Positions 7,964-14,857 of a stretch of 64,000 bases of DNA are shown here, one piece after another; position 1 is the first letter of the stretch; each line of letters opens with the position of its first letter. The notes under the pieces are model-generated. The model ran no database searches and was not told where the DNA came from. It saw only the letters and a program-made list of their open reading frames with translations. The DNA lies in assembly GCF_017874215.1 (NCBI RefSeq), contig NZ_JAGGLB010000003.1, forward strand, positions 372,001-436,000, in the 5' to 3' direction. This DNA comes from Paenibacillus eucommiae. GTDB taxonomy: Bacteria; Bacillota; Bacilli; Paenibacillales; NBRC-103111. A program made the translations under genes and the position numbers.

Positions 7964-8518
7964 TTACTGAATGACACCGCAAGCGATTCGATCACCGGAA
8001 TTGCCGCTGGGATCCGTTTTTAAATCGTCTGCTTTGTCGTGAATAACGAGCGCCGTACCGCCGTCCTTCAAGAGCGAATTCGGCTTCCCCTTCTCTAACG
8101 TCACGTTAGTACTGAAGAACTCAGCCTTAGCTTTGCCATCCGCCGCTACATCCAGATTCGGCAAATCTCCCTCGTGATAGCCATTTGGGTTGTCGAACCC
8201 ATGCTGCATTGCTCCTGGATTGAAGTGACTGCCAGCCGTCTTGAAGTCCGGCGCTTCGCATTTGCCAGTATCGTGGAAATGGATACCATGCTTGCCTGGG
8301 GTCAAACTAGCGGCTTCGACGTCGATTTTGACTCCTTTGATCAGCTGGGTCAAGTGGGCCGTTCCTACCTTTAATCCTTTTGAGTTGATCAGATCAATCG
8401 TTATTTCTTTGTTGATTGGCGGCTCAGCAAGCGTTGCAGCCGTTTCCTTGCTGGCGCAGCCTGTCATCCAAGTGGCCAGAATCAACAGAAACGTAGCGAA
8501 AAGAATCGATTTTTTCAC
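7964..8518 (-). CDS. sodC: Cu/Zn superoxide dismutase lipoprotein
   Basis: A 184-residue exported copper-zinc superoxide dismutase. The GTG start at 8518 was chosen because GGGGGT lies about seven bases upstream and it gives a normal lipoprotein signal (lipobox MTGC, Cys21). All metal ligands are visible: HxH in HGIHFH, the bridging His of AGSHFNP, the zinc ligands MQHG, YHEGD and the Asp of GDLPN, and the last copper His in ALVIHDKADD. The disulphide Cys of GKCEAPDF and the terminal GDRIACGVI are also present. This contrasts with Bacillus subtilis YojM, where copper ligands are not all kept. It should remove superoxide at the outer face of the membrane. Confidence 0.92.
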   Translation of the reverse strand: MKKSILFATFLLILATWMTGCASKETAATLAEPPINKEITIDLINSKGLKVGTAHLTQLIKGVKIDVEAASLTPGKHGIHFHDTGKCEAPDFKTAGSHFNPGAMQHGFDNPNGYHEGDLPNLDVAADGKAKAEFFSTNVTLEKGKPNSLLKDGGTALVIHDKADDLKTDPSGNSGDRIACGVIQ

Positions 8519-8608
8519 AAAATTACCCCCTAGTTGGAATCGTTTTCTGCTACATTGTTTGCCTTTTGCAGCCATTCTAAACATCTTGGGGGGGATAAAT
8601 AAAATAAC

Positions 8609-9286
8609 CTAACGTTTTTTAATAATAACTAGCTTATTTTCCTCTTGGTTATATTCTGCGTAAGCAATCTCTTTTATTTCAGTGAAGCCCTGCTCTTTGG
8701 CCATACTTCTAATATGAACCTCATTCATTTTTATACCGCGGATTGTATCCAGCAAGATCTGTCCTTTTTCGATTACAGGTATAGAAGGTGACTCCTGCTT
8801 GACCTGAAGTCCTAAATCCTTGATGCGGACATATTCATATTCAGGTTTTTTTATTACGCTTATTTTTCCGTTCGTTTCGTACAGGACATAAGCAACCTCA
8901 GAGAAATCAAAGATTTCCTTCTCACGAAGCATCACGATCAATTGGTTAAAATCAAGCTTGCAAGCTTGGAGCAGCTTTTGATTGATCTCGCCCTTATCGA
9001 CCAATAGAACGGCTCTGCCTTCGGTTAATCTCCTGAATTGTATGAAATGATTAGACAGCTTCTCTATGCTGTATGAGAAAAGCATCCAGAGGAAAAGTGC
9101 GTAAATCAAATGAAGATAAGTTACATTATCATCATAGATGGTATTGCCCACAATTTCACTTAACAAAATAGCTGTAAAGAAATCCAAAGGAGTAATCTGT
9201 CCAATTTCTTTCTTTCCAATAACGAAGGTAATCACCCACAGACCCAGAAAACCAATGGCTAGTTTGAGAAAAATCATTATAAACAT
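8609..9286 (-). CDS. DUF421 (YetF-like) membrane protein
   Basis: A 225-residue protein with three N-terminal transmembrane helices (about 2-25, 35-55, 60-80) and a cytoplasmic two-part DUF421 domain (GRAVLLVDKGEINQKLLQAC, then LDFNQLIVMLREKEIFDFSE and VAYVLYETNGKISVIKK). This is the YetF/YdfR family, common in multiple copies in Bacillales and of unclear role. The ATG at 9286 is preferred over the GTG at 9298, which directly abuts the AAGGG ribosome site. The gene stands alone between sodC and the TetR gene. Confidence 0.85.
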   Translation of the reverse strand: MFIMIFLKLAIGFLGLWVITFVIGKKEIGQITPLDFFTAILLSEIVGNTIYDDNVTYLHLIYALFLWMLFSYSIEKLSNHFIQFRRLTEGRAVLLVDKGEINQKLLQACKLDFNQLIVMLREKEIFDFSEVAYVLYETNGKISVIKKPEYEYVRIKDLGLQVKQESPSIPVIEKGQILLDTIRGIKMNEVHIRSMAKEQGFTEIKEIAYAEYNQEENKLVIIKKR

Positions 9287-9390
9287 GGTTGTTAACACCC
9301 CTTCCCATTAAAAGTACAAAGTCTTATTACCCCTGATTATAAAAGCTAAATCATTGCATCTGAACTTCAAGCGATGTAATGCACTGCGAA

Positions 9391-9432
9391 AAACAGAAAA
9401 GAAGCAGATAGTGGGCATCTGCTTCTTTTGGC
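9391..9432. terminator. Bidirectional terminator
   Basis: Arms 9397-9409 and 9417-9429 (AAAAGAAGCAGAT) form a 13-bp stem with T runs on both strands. On the minus strand it ends the TetR gene. Nothing on the plus strand needs it. Confidence 0.75.
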
Positions 9433-9458
9433 ACGATTTTCGATTGACGATCAGGCTG

Positions 9459-10241
9459 TTAAGAGCCAGCAGAAGATTTTCCTGCGGCAATAAGAACGCC
9501 CGTTCCTTCGATAATTCGCTCAAGACCAAAGGAATAAGCATACTCGGGATTAAAGGCCCCCTGGTGCGCCTCCCCGGCTGCTTCTCCAACGCGCGATGCA
9601 ATCGGGAACTGTGCTGGATCTATTAGTCTTTCAAGTACAGGAGCATGAGCCAGCCACCATTCATTCTCGTCCATACCAGTCATTCGCTGTGTGGCCTTCA
9701 TGGTTGTGACCTGCCGCGCGCAGCTCTCGACATGCATAATAACAAGCGACAAGGTTGCATCCATCTCGATATCAGCCAAACCGATTCCTTCCAAAACACG
9801 AAGCTCCAACTCATATTTCAAAGTAATATGGGGACCGAGTACGGGACGTCTGCCTGATAAATCCAGAATCCACGGGTGTTTCAGAAATAGGTCCCAGTTT
9901 TTCTTCGCGATGAACCTGATCGCTTGAGGCCAATCTCCTCCCTGTTCAGATGGGAGATTTATGCTTTCATAGAGATGTGCATAGGCGGAATCAAGCATGA
10001 GTTCCAGAAGCTCTGTCTTACCAGGTACATAAGTATAGAGCGACATGGTTCCAACGCCTAGCCGCTCAGCTACTTTGCGCATCGATAGTTCCCCGATGCC
10101 GTCGGCATCAGCGATCTCCATGCCCGCCATCACGATGCTTTTGATCGTAAGACCGGAGCGTCCCGGGATCGTTTGGGAGCCCCAAAGAAGATTTAAGCTG
10201 CGGGTTGGATCGTTACCGGCTTTTTTTTGACTCATAAGCAT
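9459..10241 (-). CDS. TetR-family repressor of the adjacent DrrAB exporter
   Basis: A 260-residue repressor. The N-terminal helix-turn-helix is clear (IVMAGMEIADADGIGELSMR then KVAERLGVGTMSLYTYVPGK), followed by a long all-helical ligand domain of the TetR C-terminal class 1 type, seen with actinomycete-style tetracycline or drug regulators. The start at 10241 has GGAGA four bases upstream; the ATG at 10235 is an alternative. It is divergent from the ABC exporter, and a perfect 8-7-8 dyad in the shared promoter (10394-10416) is the probable operator. The ligand is probably a drug carried by the exporter, but this is inference. Confidence 0.88.
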   Translation of the reverse strand: MLMSQKKAGNDPTRSLNLLWGSQTIPGRSGLTIKSIVMAGMEIADADGIGELSMRKVAERLGVGTMSLYTYVPGKTELLELMLDSAYAHLYESINLPSEQGGDWPQAIRFIAKKNWDLFLKHPWILDLSGRRPVLGPHITLKYELELRVLEGIGLADIEMDATLSLVIMHVESCARQVTTMKATQRMTGMDENEWWLAHAPVLERLIDPAQFPIASRVGEAAGEAHQGAFNPEYAYSFGLERIIEGTGVLIAAGKSSAGS

Positions 10242-10371
10242 ATATTCTCCAATCCATGATTCAACGTTGTTGAACACATTTTAACATAACTGCATGGCCT
10301 TGATCGAATTTATCGAACTTTGGCGTAACCAAGTTAGTATCAATGGTTTTAAAATCGCTTTTAAAATATGA

Positions 10372-10416
10372 TTGACAAAAAAAACATCGAATAGTACACT
10401 GTACGATACAGTGTAC
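10372..10416 (+). promoter_or_regulatory. DrrAB promoter with TetR operator
   Basis: TTGACA (10372-10377) and TACACT (10395-10400) are 17 bp apart. A perfect dyad GTACACTG-N7-CAGTGTAC (10394-10416) covers the -10 box, where a bound repressor would block RNA polymerase. Confidence 0.8.
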
Positions 10417-10455
10417 GATTTCAAATGAAGTAAACGATTTAAGGAGGAGTACTAA

Positions 10456-11436
10456 GTGCAAACAAAGGATCTCGCTATCGCAGCCTACGGGCTGAGTAAG
10501 AATTACAAAGGAGCTGTGGAAGGTCGCGGGCTTAACGGTTTCAATCTCGAGGTTCCTAAGGGAACCGTATGCGGACTTCTGGGTCCGAATGGCGCTGGCA
10601 AAACAACGGCAGTCAAGATCTTATCTACACTGCTTGAGTTTGATGGCGGAGAAGCTGCTGTTGCTGGTTTCAATGTCAAGACGCAGGCTCACCATGTTCG
10701 TGCAAGGATTGGTCTTGTTGGGCAGTACGCTGCAGTGGACGAAATCCTCTCGGGAAGGCAGAATTTGGTGATGTTCGGCCGATTGAATCATCTGACTGGC
10801 AAGCAAGCCCGGGAACGTGCGGAACAATTGCTGGAGCAGTTCGGACTTGCCGACACGGGAAGCACACCAGCCAGGAAGTATTCAGGCGGTATGCGCCGCC
10901 GGCTTGACCTGGCAGCGAGCCTGATTGTATCCCCCTCTGTTCTTTTTGTCGATGAACCGACAACGGGCCTTGACCCATTGGCAAGGAGAGAGGTTTGGGG
11001 GGCGATTCGCTCTCTGGCTGCTGCGGGAACTACAGTACTGCTGACGACGCAGTACCTCGAAGAGGCCGATCAGCTTGCCGATAGCATTTCAATTCTTAAA
11101 GCTGGAAGGATCATTGCTGAGGGGCCGCCGGAAGAGCTCAAATCGGCTTTCGGGGGAGATCGGTTAGAGATAGTTCTAAGTTGTGAAGCAGACGCAATAA
11201 GGACTGTTGCTATCCTTCAAGAAGCTGCTTTGACGAACCTCTTTGTTGACGAGCTGGCAAACCGGGTCAGTGCGCCAGTTGCTGATCGTACCGGCGCATT
11301 GATGAGAGTGGCGGCTGCCTTCTCAGAGGCGCGGATCGAACCTATAGACATTTCCCTTCGCCGGCCAACTCTTGATGAGGTGTTCATTCATCTCACTGGG
11401 GAAATTCTATCAGATCAAACACAGGAGGCAAAATAA
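10456..11436 (+). CDS. DrrA-type drug-export ABC ATPase
   Basis: A 326-residue ATP-binding subunit. Walker A GPNGAGKT is at residues 43-50; the signature is YSGGMRRRLDLA and Walker B is VLFVDEPTTGLDP, followed by a switch region TTQYLEEADQLAD. The C-terminal extension (RPTLDEVFIHLTGE) is typical of the daunorubicin-resistance DrrA group. The GTG start follows AAGGAGGAG by seven bases. It is the first gene of a two-gene operon whose permease starts directly after the stop codon. It powers export of a hydrophobic compound. Confidence 0.92.
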   Translation: MQTKDLAIAAYGLSKNYKGAVEGRGLNGFNLEVPKGTVCGLLGPNGAGKTTAVKILSTLLEFDGGEAAVAGFNVKTQAHHVRARIGLVGQYAAVDEILSGRQNLVMFGRLNHLTGKQARERAEQLLEQFGLADTGSTPARKYSGGMRRRLDLAASLIVSPSVLFVDEPTTGLDPLARREVWGAIRSLAAAGTTVLLTTQYLEEADQLADSISILKAGRIIAEGPPEELKSAFGGDRLEIVLSCEADAIRTVAILQEAALTNLFVDELANRVSAPVADRTGALMRVAAAFSEARIEPIDISLRRPTLDEVFIHLTGEILSDQTQEAK

Positions 11437-12279
11437 ATGACTACTTCTCTTCATTCTTCTGAATCCGTCACCCGCACAAGCTCCACAGCCGAAAGCTTCC
11501 GCTTTGCTATAAGCGATGTTTGGACCCTTACTGGGAGAGAATTCAAGCATTGGCGGGGACAGCCGGGTACTATTATTCTTGGCTGGGTATTTCCTGTTAT
11601 GATCGTACTCATGTTCGGCTCACTCTTTGGGGGTGCGATCAATGTTACGGGAGGAGCCGGCTATTTCGAATTCCTGATACCTGGTATGTTTGCCATGACC
11701 ATGGTTTTCGGACTAGAAACAACCGTTATGGCCATCACTGTAGACGCAGCGAAAGGAGTGACGGACCGTTTCCGCTCTATGCCCATGAGTTCATCCGCCG
11801 TTGTCCTCGGGCGATGTACTGCTGACATGGTCAATTCGATCGTAGGTCTGATGATCTTGATCGGTTCCGGACTTCTCTTGGGCTGGCATTGGCATGGCGG
11901 CTTCGACAAAGCTCTCATAGCTGTTGGATTGCTCTTGCTTCTCCGCTTCTCATTGCTCTGGGTGGGCATTTATATCGGGCTTGCGGCCAAAGGCCCTGAG
12001 TCAGTGGTAGCGTTACAGATACTGGTATGGCCCATCGGATTTCTTTCTAGCGTCTATGTCGACCCGTCCTCAATGCCAACTTGGTTAGGAGCTATGGCGG
12101 AGTGGAACCCTTTGTCCGCAACTGCGACGGCAGCTAGAGAACTGTTCATGAATCCCGGCTGGCAGGGAGACACCTGGGCCACTCAGAACTCCATTTTATT
12201 AGCGATCATTTGGCCCATACTGCTGGTTGTCGTATTTCTGCCCCTATCTGTACGCCGGTATCGCCGGCTAAGAAGTTAA
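11437..12279 (+). CDS. DrrB-type ABC-2 permease
   Basis: A 280-residue ABC-2 permease with six predicted membrane helices and the DrrB core: FLIPGMFAMTMVFG in the second helix region, GVTDRFRSMPMSS on the cytoplasmic side, and WNPLSATATAARELF near the end. It starts immediately after the ATPase stop codon with AGGAGG inside the end of the upstream gene, so translation is coupled. Together with the ATPase it forms the exporter controlled by the divergent TetR gene. Confidence 0.92.
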   Translation: MTTSLHSSESVTRTSSTAESFRFAISDVWTLTGREFKHWRGQPGTIILGWVFPVMIVLMFGSLFGGAINVTGGAGYFEFLIPGMFAMTMVFGLETTVMAITVDAAKGVTDRFRSMPMSSSAVVLGRCTADMVNSIVGLMILIGSGLLLGWHWHGGFDKALIAVGLLLLLRFSLLWVGIYIGLAAKGPESVVALQILVWPIGFLSSVYVDPSSMPTWLGAMAEWNPLSATATAARELFMNPGWQGDTWATQNSILLAIIWPILLVVVFLPLSVRRYRRLRS

Positions 12280-12313
12280 CGAATAACCATTAGCTTCCCT
12301 CTCCTAACTCTTA

Positions 12314-13699
12314 TCAAGACCGCTTTCTAAAGTTTATCTTGATTTGAACATGTATCCAAGGGCTCCCTTCGCTTCCTTCTTTCTCACTTACAAGATTGGT
12401 TCGCCTGTACACGGAAAGCAGCAAGCCCATCAGCGCCATATTCACTATAAATCCGGATCCACCGAAAGTAATAAAAGGCAAGCGTAAAGAAAGTGGTGGA
12501 AAGATGCCTATATTGGAGAGAATATAGAACACAATCTGTACGGTAATTGCCAGGCAAGCCGAAAAAGATAGAAGAAACCCTAAAGTCCTTTTTTGCCTGA
12601 GCACTGAGATAAACATGCGAACAATTAGAACAAACAATACAGCAATAAGTGCCATTCCAGGTACATACCCCAAGCTTGCAATAAGGTAAGTCAACGAAAA
12701 ATCGCTGGACCACTCTGGCAAAATCTGATCGATACGCTGAGTTCCGAAACTACCATCAAGCACTGCTGTCCCTATTGGTTTAGCAGATGAAAATAAATTC
12801 CTGATCAGCAAAAATTGATACCCAGCACCTAATGGTTCACGCTCGGGATTTGAAAAAGCTGTAATTCTTTCTATTCTTTGCTGTACATAAGGAGACAAGA
12901 TTGTCGTAGTACATATCGTCAATATGAATGTCAGCAGCGTTGGCACATATAGAATAGCAAGGCCTAGCTTCTTATTCCCGCCAAAGAAACCTTTTCCAAT
13001 GGCAGCAGTCAAGATTATCAAGCATGAAAGAGTAAGTAATAAAAAAGAGATAGCGGAATTTCCCCACAAACAGATAAAAACAGCTCCAGCATAAAAGAAA
13101 GCAGAATAAATAATACCCAAGTACCCTTTGTTCCTAAAACCATAAACAATCCCAGCAAACACCGGAATGAAGAGTAAGGTGAAGCCGTAGACATACGTGA
13201 TCGTGCCTCTCATCGTATTATCAAAATAAAGAAACACAGCTGTCGTTAAGCCAAAAAGCAAAAAGTAGGCTAGCTTTGAATTGCGTCCAAGCCATGTATA
13301 ATCAAAAAAATACAAGAGCAGAAAGGCTGCAATACCGATTGGTGCATATTGAAGAAAATTAGAAAATAGATGGTCACTTCGTTCATTAATTCCTGAAAAA
13401 AAGTACTGGACAGCTCCGCCTAACACTACTAAAACCGCAGAAATCGATAGCAGCGTCCATTCTGTTTTGGGCCTATGCGTTAGGTTTAGTTGTTTGCCAA
13501 CAAGCATGGGGTCACCCATTTGTTCCACAGCTTTTAATTCTGCTGCATCTTTATCAAGCCCTTGGTCTATGTACTCATTTTTTTGATCTTCGATATGGTC
13601 AGTGAGCTCCTTAACTATGCTGGCATGGATACTCTTAAAGCGGATCTGTTTGCAAACTCCTTGAACGAATTGTTGAACAAGCTTACTAGGTGATTCCAT
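12314..13699 (-). CDS. FtsW/RodA/SpoVE-like membrane protein with permease-prefix domain
   Basis: A 461-residue protein. Residues 1-80 form a soluble permease-prefix-like helical domain (VKELTDHIEDQKNEYIDQGL then KDAAELKAVEQMGDP), followed by about ten membrane helices. The last third matches the FtsW/RodA/SpoVE (SEDS) family, ending in GIFPPLSLRLPFITFGGSGF, a form of the conserved PLP...SYGGS segment. SEDS proteins polymerise peptidoglycan glycan strands, but this branch, linked to a PadR repressor, is uncharacterised as far as I know. It overlaps the PadR gene by 14 bases and so is translationally coupled. Its own role, perhaps in envelope stress, is inference. Confidence 0.85.
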   Translation of the reverse strand: MESPSKLVQQFVQGVCKQIRFKSIHASIVKELTDHIEDQKNEYIDQGLDKDAAELKAVEQMGDPMLVGKQLNLTHRPKTEWTLLSISAVLVVLGGAVQYFFSGINERSDHLFSNFLQYAPIGIAAFLLLYFFDYTWLGRNSKLAYFLLFGLTTAVFLYFDNTMRGTITYVYGFTLLFIPVFAGIVYGFRNKGYLGIIYSAFFYAGAVFICLWGNSAISFLLLTLSCLIILTAAIGKGFFGGNKKLGLAILYVPTLLTFILTICTTTILSPYVQQRIERITAFSNPEREPLGAGYQFLLIRNLFSSAKPIGTAVLDGSFGTQRIDQILPEWSSDFSLTYLIASLGYVPGMALIAVLFVLIVRMFISVLRQKRTLGFLLSFSACLAITVQIVFYILSNIGIFPPLSLRLPFITFGGSGFIVNMALMGLLLSVYRRTNLVSEKEGSEGSPWIHVQIKINFRKRS

Positions 13700-14030
13700 A
13701 GTTTGATCCCCCCAGCACTTGATTCACAATTGATGTGTATGCGGTCCATTCCGTTTTTTTCTCTTGAAAAAGCTCTTTACCACGCTTCGTAATTCGGTAA
13801 TATTTGCGCGGCCTTCCACTCTCCGAAGCTTGGTCATAGGACTCTATCATCCCTTGCTGTTCTAAATTATGCAGGATGGGGTATAGGGTCCCCGCTTTTA
13901 GCGTAAAAACATTTTCGGAGCGGCGTTCCAGTTCATCAATCATTTGGTACCCATACATATCATCATTATCCAGCAGTTTCAGGATTAGCATGGTTGTACT
14001 TCCAGTCATCAGACTTTTGTCAATCTTCAT
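13686..14030 (-). CDS. PadR-family transcriptional repressor
   Basis: A 114-residue winged-helix repressor: MYGYQMIDELERRS, the recognition region FTLKAGTLYPILHNLEQQGM and the wing SGRPRKYYRITKRGKE are all family hallmarks. The ATG at 14030 has AAAGGATG eight bases upstream; the longer frame to 14099 would run through the promoter palindrome and is rejected. It is the first gene of an operon with the FtsW-like gene. The promoter lies inside a 48-bp palindrome, so autorepression is very likely. Confidence 0.92.
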   Translation of the reverse strand: MKIDKSLMTGSTTMLILKLLDNDDMYGYQMIDELERRSENVFTLKAGTLYPILHNLEQQGMIESYDQASESGRPRKYYRITKRGKELFQEKKTEWTAYTSIVNQVLGGSNYGIT

Positions 14031-14047
14031 TGCAGCACATCCTTTTC

Positions 14048-14099
14048 CATATATCGACCATCTATATATAATCATATATAGATGGTCGATATATGTCAA
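14048..14099 (-). promoter_or_regulatory. PadR promoter buried in a 48-bp palindrome
   Basis: Arms 14048-14069 and 14074-14095 pair perfectly over 22 bp around a 4-base centre. On the minus strand TTGACA (14094-14099) and TATGAT (14071-14076) with a 17-bp spacer fall within it, so a bound dimer pair would cover the whole promoter. Confidence 0.85.
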
Positions 14100-14147
14100 G
14101 AGGATTGAGAGTCATATTCTGTTTTTGTTGTCCCCCCATAATTAAAC

Positions 14148-14172
14148 AGGCCACCGATCATATCGGCAGCCT
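14148..14172 (-). terminator. Probable terminator of the phospholipase C-like gene
   Basis: An 11-bp stem with two wobble pairs (14148-14158 with 14162-14172) lies 20 bases past the stop. The T tract after it (GTTTAATTAT) is weak. Confidence 0.5.
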
Positions 14173-14191
14173 GGCGTCACTCCCTACCGCG

Positions 14192-14821
14192 TTACTCTCT
14201 ACCGCAAAAAGCTTTTTCAATAACAGCAATAGCCTTTGATTTCGATAGGTTAATGTACTCGATAATTTCATCAAAATTATATACTTCAAGTTCACAAGTT
14301 TTATTATGTTCAATAATTTCAAAATCTCCGTACATTTCTTCAATAAATGTTTGTAAGTCGTCAAGGGTTATTTCTTCTATTTTCCTCGGCAAAGTACCCA
14401 TTTCCAACTCATCTTTTAGGTATCCCATCTTATAATGACAAAGCAGCTTTGTATTCATTTTTCTAAAATCAGAATACCATCTTTGTAAAAAAGTCGGGTC
14501 TAAATCTTGCTTCTGCTTGAATTCATGTGGATAATAAATAAACTCCATCCATATGTTGTCGGAAATTAAATGAGTCAAATATCCTAGCGAGTAGTCATCT
14601 TTTATATCTGTTAAGTATGTATCCATATATTTTTGATAATTTACGTTCCTGGTTCCCTTGTCCACATCTCCTTCGAAATAATGGGTACTAACTTTCCTTT
14701 CAAATGAGAAAGCAGCATCAGGCGCAATTGAACCAATTAAAAAATCTCTCTTGTTTTTTACAACATCAAGGCTGGAAGCGACTATCTCACCAATGATTAC
14801 ATGCATCAACCGCGATCCCAT
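14192..14821 (-). CDS. Zinc-dependent phospholipase C-like hydrolase
   Basis: A 209-residue cytoplasmic protein. The start MGSRLMHVIIGEIV, then FLIGSIAPDAAFSFERKVST, HYFEGD and LGYLTHLISDNIW match the pattern of His and Asp metal ligands in the zinc-dependent phospholipase C / S1-P1-like family, where such short bacterial members are of unknown substrate. No signal peptide is present, which argues against a secreted phospholipase. The ATG at 14821 has GGAGGGG five bases upstream. It follows the two-component genes on the same strand with only 36 bases between, and may be co-transcribed. Confidence 0.65.
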   Translation of the reverse strand: MGSRLMHVIIGEIVASSLDVVKNKRDFLIGSIAPDAAFSFERKVSTHYFEGDVDKGTRNVNYQKYMDTYLTDIKDDYSLGYLTHLISDNIWMEFIYYPHEFKQKQDLDPTFLQRWYSDFRKMNTKLLCHYKMGYLKDELEMGTLPRKIEEITLDDLQTFIEEMYGDFEIIEHNKTCELEVYNFDEIIEYINLSKSKAIAVIEKAFCGRE

Positions 14822-14857
14822 AAAACCCCTCCTTGTACCACATTTTACCACAGAGTT

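Noticed and set aside
13686..14099. Longer PadR reading frame starting at 14099
   Set aside because: It would place the start inside the promoter palindrome; ATG 14030 has the correct ribosome site and matches the family N-terminus.
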